A DNA stretch of 64,000 nucleotides from positions 248,001-312,000 of the forward strand of contig VGMF01000001.1 of NCBI GenBank assembly GCA_016866475.1. The letters are read 5' to 3'. Positions 60,729 to 64,000 of this stretch are shown here, piece after piece (position 1 is the first letter of the stretch; each line of letters starts with the position of its first letter). A model generated the notes under the pieces. The model made no database searches. It was not told the DNA's origin and saw nothing but the letters and a program-made list of their open reading frames with translations. Source of the stretch: Chlamydiota bacterium. GTDB taxonomy: Bacteria > Chlamydiota > Chlamydiia > Chlamydiales > RGXB01. A program made the translations under genes and the position numbers.

Positions 60729-61690
60729 CCTGCAATGCCCCCGGCATGGACTTCACTTAAAAATTTTTCTGCTTCAAGAGCCGCCATGCAGCCGCTACCG
60801 GCCGCCGTGACTGCTTGCCTGTAACGAAAATCCTGCACATCCCCTGCTGCAAATAGCCCTTCTACAGAGGTTTTCGTGCTGTCTGAATGGGTTTTGATGT
60901 ACCCGTTCGGATGCTTTTCTATCCCCATCGCGTCAACAAGCTCTGTCGACGGGGTGTGCCCGATCGCAAAAAAAAGACCCCTTACCTCTTTTGTAAAAAC
61001 ATCTCCGTTTTGCTTGATCTTAACCGCCTCCAAAGAGTCTTTTCCTAAAGCCTCGACCACTTCAGCATTGTAAATAATCTCAATTTTGGGATCTTTTTTC
61101 ACCCTCTCGGCCATAATTTTAGAGGCTCTAAGCGTGTCCCTTCGATGGATAAGATACACCTTTTTTGCATAGTGGGTCAAAAAATGGGCCTCTTCACATG
61201 CCGAATCCCCTCCGCCTATCACTGCAAGCTCCTGGTTTCTGAAAAAAGGGAGCGGCCCGTCGCAAACGGCACAGGCGGATATCCCCTTATTCCAAAGCTC
61301 GTGATCCCCCGATCCCGGAATCGGAAGACGTTTCACTTTAGCCCCTGTTGCCAAAATTACCGATCTTGCCTGTACCACCCCTCCCTCATAAGTCGCTTTG
61401 AATTGTACTTTACAGTGGTGATCCAACTCCAGCTTATCGATATCCTCGTTGAGGACAATCGTACCAAATCTTGTCGACTGCTGCTCCATTTTTTGCATCA
61501 GCTCATGACCTAGTATACCATTCTCGAACCCGGGAAAATTTTCTACATCTGTGGTCGTCATAAGCTGCCCACCTTTCATAAATTGAATGGAGCCTGCCGC
61601 CACCACCGTTGAAAGTCTCGCCCTGGAGGTATAGATCGCGGCTGTCCAAGCCGCAGGGCCTGAGCCGATAATGAGAACATCGCATTCCAT
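60725..61690 (-). CDS. trxB: Thioredoxin reductase
   Basis: 321 residues from the ATG at 61690, just before ECDVLIIGSGPAAWTAAIY, the FAD-binding GxGxxA motif; a TTG 12 nt upstream is an alternative. The redox pair is CAVC (140-143 from this start) and the second dinucleotide site is AVIGGGDSACEEAHFL. The FAD C-terminal motif is GLFAAGDVQDFRYRQAVTAAGSGC. It reduces thioredoxin with NADPH. It leads a two-gene minus-strand unit with the barrel gene. Confidence 0.95.
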   Translation of the reverse strand: MECDVLIIGSGPAAWTAAIYTSRARLSTVVAAGSIQFMKGGQLMTTTDVENFPGFENGILGHELMQKMEQQSTRFGTIVLNEDIDKLELDHHCKVQFKATYEGGVVQARSVILATGAKVKRLPIPGSGDHELWNKGISACAVCDGPLPFFRNQELAVIGGGDSACEEAHFLTHYAKKVYLIHRRDTLRASKIMAERVKKDPKIEIIYNAEVVEALGKDSLEAVKIKQNGDVFTKEVRGLFFAIGHTPSTELVDAMGIEKHPNGYIKTHSDSTKTSVEGLFAAGDVQDFRYRQAVTAAGSGCMAALEAEKFLSEVHAGGIAG

Positions 61691-61735
61691 GTAAAAAACC
61701 AAACTATTTCTTTAAAAAAGTAATAATATCCGACC

Positions 61736-62911
61736 GTGAAAAAAAAATCGACGAAATTCAAAAAACTGGGGTACAATTATGCGCTTAAACCACTCGACGA
61801 TGGAGGCGACCAACCATTGAGAAGCATTACCCTTGATCGCGTTTGCATGACTAAACGTGGTAGTAAAATTTTAAATGAGGTTTCCCTTAAACTCCCCTCC
61901 TCAAAATTTGTAGCCTTACTAGGACCAAGCGGTTGTGGTAAAACAACTTTGCTTAGGGCAATAGCCGGGTTTGAAAAAATTGACAGCGGCCGTATTTTCC
62001 TTGGAGAAAATGATATTTCTCACCTCCCCGTCCACCAAAGGTCTATGAACTACGTTTTTCAAGACTATGCCCTCTTTCCCCATCTGACTGTGGAACAAAA
62101 TATCGCTTACAGTCTTAAAATACAGCGCCGCCCCAAGGTAGAGATCGAGCAGCGTGTTAAAAAATTATTGAAATCTTTCGACATAGAGCCCCTTTACCAC
62201 CGCTATCCGGAAGAACTTTCCGGCGGCCAGCAGCAGCGTGTCGCAATTGCGCGGGCAATTATTGCAGAGCCCCATGTGCTTTTACTGGACGAGCCTCTTG
62301 CAGCTCTTGATTTTAAATTAAGTGAACGGATGCTGATCGAGCTGATCGATCTGCAAGACCTTTTGCAAATGACGTTTTTATACGTCACACATGATCAGCT
62401 AGAAGCGTTGACAGTCGCCGACCTGGTGATTGTTATGGGGGCCGGGGGAACAATCGAACAGATCGGGACGCCCAAAGAGGTGTACGAATTCCCTAAAAAT
62501 GCTTTTGTTGCAAATTTTGTCGGCTCGACAAACCTTTTCGAGGGGACCATAGACGAAATATTTGAAAAAGAGCTTATTCTTAAAAGCACAAGCCAGGAGC
62601 TTATCAGCATTTCGATTTCAGACCGCCCCTCCTGGCTTAAAAAAGGGAACCCTGCAGTGGCTTCCATACGTCCGGAAAAAATCGACATTTCAAAAAAACC
62701 CCTGGCCAATTTTTCTAATAATTTCAGAGGGATTGTCACTTCGATTGTCTATGAGGGGATGTCAACGAAGTACTATGTAAGGCTGGAAACAGGACGTAAA
62801 ATTATTGTATTTGAGCAGAACGAGCACCATTTCATACGCGATGAGATCAATTACGACGATGAAGTTTACATCTCTTGGCAAAAAGAAAACGTCGTTTTAA
62901 TGGAGCGCTAG
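61736..62911 (+). CDS. potA: Spermidine/putrescine ABC transporter ATPase
   Basis: 391 residues, GTG start. It is a full ABC ATPase: Walker A LLGPSGCGKTTLLRAIAGFE (~62-81), SGGQQQRVAIARAI, LLLDEPLAALD and a C-terminal TOBE-type domain (~300-385). The EPLAALDFKL and H-loop HDQLEALT place it with the PotA/MalK-type importers; the permeases next door support PotA. It is divergent from trxB by ~35 bp and is followed 1 bp later by potB. Confidence 0.92.
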   Translation: MKKKSTKFKKLGYNYALKPLDDGGDQPLRSITLDRVCMTKRGSKILNEVSLKLPSSKFVALLGPSGCGKTTLLRAIAGFEKIDSGRIFLGENDISHLPVHQRSMNYVFQDYALFPHLTVEQNIAYSLKIQRRPKVEIEQRVKKLLKSFDIEPLYHRYPEELSGGQQQRVAIARAIIAEPHVLLLDEPLAALDFKLSERMLIELIDLQDLLQMTFLYVTHDQLEALTVADLVIVMGAGGTIEQIGTPKEVYEFPKNAFVANFVGSTNLFEGTIDEIFEKELILKSTSQELISISISDRPSWLKKGNPAVASIRPEKIDISKKPLANFSNNFRGIVTSIVYEGMSTKYYVRLETGRKIIVFEQNEHHFIRDEINYDDEVYISWQKENVVLMER

Positions 62912-62912
62912 A

Positions 62913-63833
62913 ATGGAGTCCATCGCACTTCCAACAGAGGAGCAGCACCGCTTCGGACGAAAGGGCTTTAGAAAAGTTCTCAAGCGAGAGGCCCCTTTCG
63001 GTATTGGATCAGGAGCTTTAGTATGGCAATTTCTATTTTTCTACGCCCCTCTTGTTCTAATGCTTTTCTCCAGCGTCTCGAGATTTCATGTAGACGGATC
63101 CTTCCAAGGGTTTACGTTGACCCATTTCTTTCAAATTTTAAAGCTGGACTATTTTTTTGTTATTTTTAAATCTCTTCAGCTTGGTTTTTCTACCGCCTGC
63201 ATCACACTTCTGCTGGGCTTTCCCCTAGCCTATACAATCGCTCTGAAAGGGGGGCGATTTAAAACATTCCTCTTATTTCTCGTGATTGTGCCATTTTGGA
63301 CTAACTTTCTGCTCCACATCTACGCCTGGTTTTTCGTTCTGGAAAAAGGGGGATTTCTCAATCAACTTCTTATATGGTTAAAGGTTGTTGAACAACCGAT
63401 CCACTTTCTTAACACAAGCTTTGCAGTCCACCTTATGATGGTCTACTACTACCTCCCCTTCATGACGCTCCCGATCTATTCCTCCCTTGAAAAGTTTGAT
63501 CCGTGTTTAATAGAAGCTTCTATGGATTTAGGAGCGACCAAATTGCAGACATTTCGTCGCGTTGTCCTTCCTGTGCTGATGCCCGCACTGAGAACAGGCT
63601 TTTTTCTCGTTTTTATTCCGGCATTTGGGGAGTTTGTAATCCCCGAGCTAATGGGCGGTGATAAATTTATGTATGTCGGTTCCGTTGTCTCCCAATTTAT
63701 CATGGGAGAAAAGACTGCGCCTATAGGGATCGCTTTCACGGTTTTATCAGGAAGCATTCTGATGCTGGCCTCATTAACCCTCTATAGGGGATCATTTGTA
63801 TTAAACCGCTGGCTTACCGGAGGTAATCGATGA
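62913..63833 (+). CDS. potB: Spermidine/putrescine ABC permease I
   Basis: 306 residues with about six helices and a basic N-terminal segment of ~30 residues before the first helix (~35-55). The EAA loop, conserved in permeases for contact with the ATPase, is EASMDLGATKLQTFRRVVLPVLMPALRTG. The pattern PAFGEFVIPELMGG is PotB-like. It forms the inner-membrane channel with PotC. Its stop overlaps the potC start (ATGA). Confidence 0.91.
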   Translation: MESIALPTEEQHRFGRKGFRKVLKREAPFGIGSGALVWQFLFFYAPLVLMLFSSVSRFHVDGSFQGFTLTHFFQILKLDYFFVIFKSLQLGFSTACITLLLGFPLAYTIALKGGRFKTFLLFLVIVPFWTNFLLHIYAWFFVLEKGGFLNQLLIWLKVVEQPIHFLNTSFAVHLMMVYYYLPFMTLPIYSSLEKFDPCLIEASMDLGATKLQTFRRVVLPVLMPALRTGFFLVFIPAFGEFVIPELMGGDKFMYVGSVVSQFIMGEKTAPIGIAFTVLSGSILMLASLTLYRGSFVLNRWLTGGNR

Positions 63834-64000
63834 TCCCTTTATTTGTTTTTGCCGTTTATCTTTTTTTATACGTTCCGATAATTGTACTTGTCCTCTTTTC
63901 GTTTAACTCAAAGAGCTTCCCCTCCCCCTGGGACGGTTTTACACTCCATTGGTATAACGAATTGTTTCAATCTAAAGACTTATGGTCTGCGTTCTCCACC
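63830..64000 (+). CDS. potC: Spermidine/putrescine ABC permease II, N-terminus only
   Basis: 57 codons are visible before the window ends, starting MIPLFVFAVYLFLYVPIIVL and continuing with SFNSKSFPSPWDGFTLHWYN, the PotC N-terminal signature (FNSS...WxGFTxxWY). A first helix is at ~3-22. It starts in the stop of potB (ATGA). It would complete the importer, with the binding protein PotD probably downstream. Confidence 0.88.
   Translation, partial: MIPLFVFAVYLFLYVPIIVLVLFSFNSKSFPSPWDGFTLHWYNELFQSKDLWSAFST

Noticed and set aside
1-64000. CRISPR array or prophage
   Set aside because: No regularly spaced repeats and no phage structural, integrase or lysis genes were seen.

Overview
The window looks like chromosome of a Chlamydiae bacterium, most likely an environmental lineage (Parachlamydiales-like) rather than Chlamydiaceae. 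Evidence: the PVC-superphylum small basic protein lies directly before ybeY; uvrA is double length with four ATPase modules; and several blocks keep the order I recall from Chlamydia: rpmG-LolC/E-lolD, small protein-PVC protein-ybeY-corC, maf-HEAT-LptD-like, tpiA...xseA-xseB-dxs...pyk-uvrA, and cydAB next to the diadenylate cyclase gene and its ybbR partner. Unlike the murC-ddl fusion of Chlamydia, ddl is free-standing. DNA is moderately AT-rich. GTG and TTG starts and 4-bp stop/start overlaps are common. No tRNA, rRNA, insertion sequence, prophage or CRISPR array was seen.

Layout. 1-3.8 kb: two tandem CNNM/CBS membrane proteins, a DivIC/FtsB-like protein, a small secreted acidic protein, a rhodanese and Ddl. 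3.9-7.1 kb: tsaC-FKBP-tsaD (t6A tRNA modification plus a PPIase) and a GNAT acetyltransferase. 7.2-9.6 kb: an accessory island with a candidate inclusion-membrane protein and a 0.96-kb tandem duplication carrying two diverging copies of an unknown membrane-protein gene. 9.6-18 kb: L33, lipoprotein sorting (LolC/E, LolD), an IMPase-like protein, FolD, RNase R, two DUF502 membrane proteins and holC, whose poly-C tract puts the conserved C-terminus out of frame. 17.9-22 kb: a 53-residue basic protein, the PVC signature protein, YbeY, a CorC-like protein and a degenerate DUF3604 protein.

22-32 kb: an unknown acidic protein with a Cys-cluster tail, Maf, an exported HEAT-repeat protein, an LptD-like protein, then tpiA-secG-def-xseA-xseB-dxs (glycolysis, secretion, N-terminal processing, exonuclease VII, isoprenoid entry). 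32-41 kb: NAD kinase, RlmH, cytochrome bd oxidase, c-di-AMP synthase with its YbbR partner, RsmE and pyruvate kinase. 41-47 kb: giant UvrA and the SRP RNA. 47-56 kb: a beta-barrel protein, a 935-residue unknown, a Cys-rich mini-lipoprotein, an RluA-type synthase, PepA, SSB and a 574-residue unknown. 56-64 kb: Lgt, a PIN-TRAM protein, AcpS, a divergent protein kinase, a second beta-barrel, TrxB and the start of a potABC spermidine/putrescine importer that leaves the window.

The most notable observations are the 15-C tract in holC with the canonical C-terminus in another frame, the tandem duplication in which 26 of 30 changed codons are amino-acid replacements, the DUF3604 protein that has lost its metal-binding motif, and the divergent kinase. 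Most of the rest is ordinary chlamydial core genome. All calls come from reading the sequence by eye; no database search was possible.
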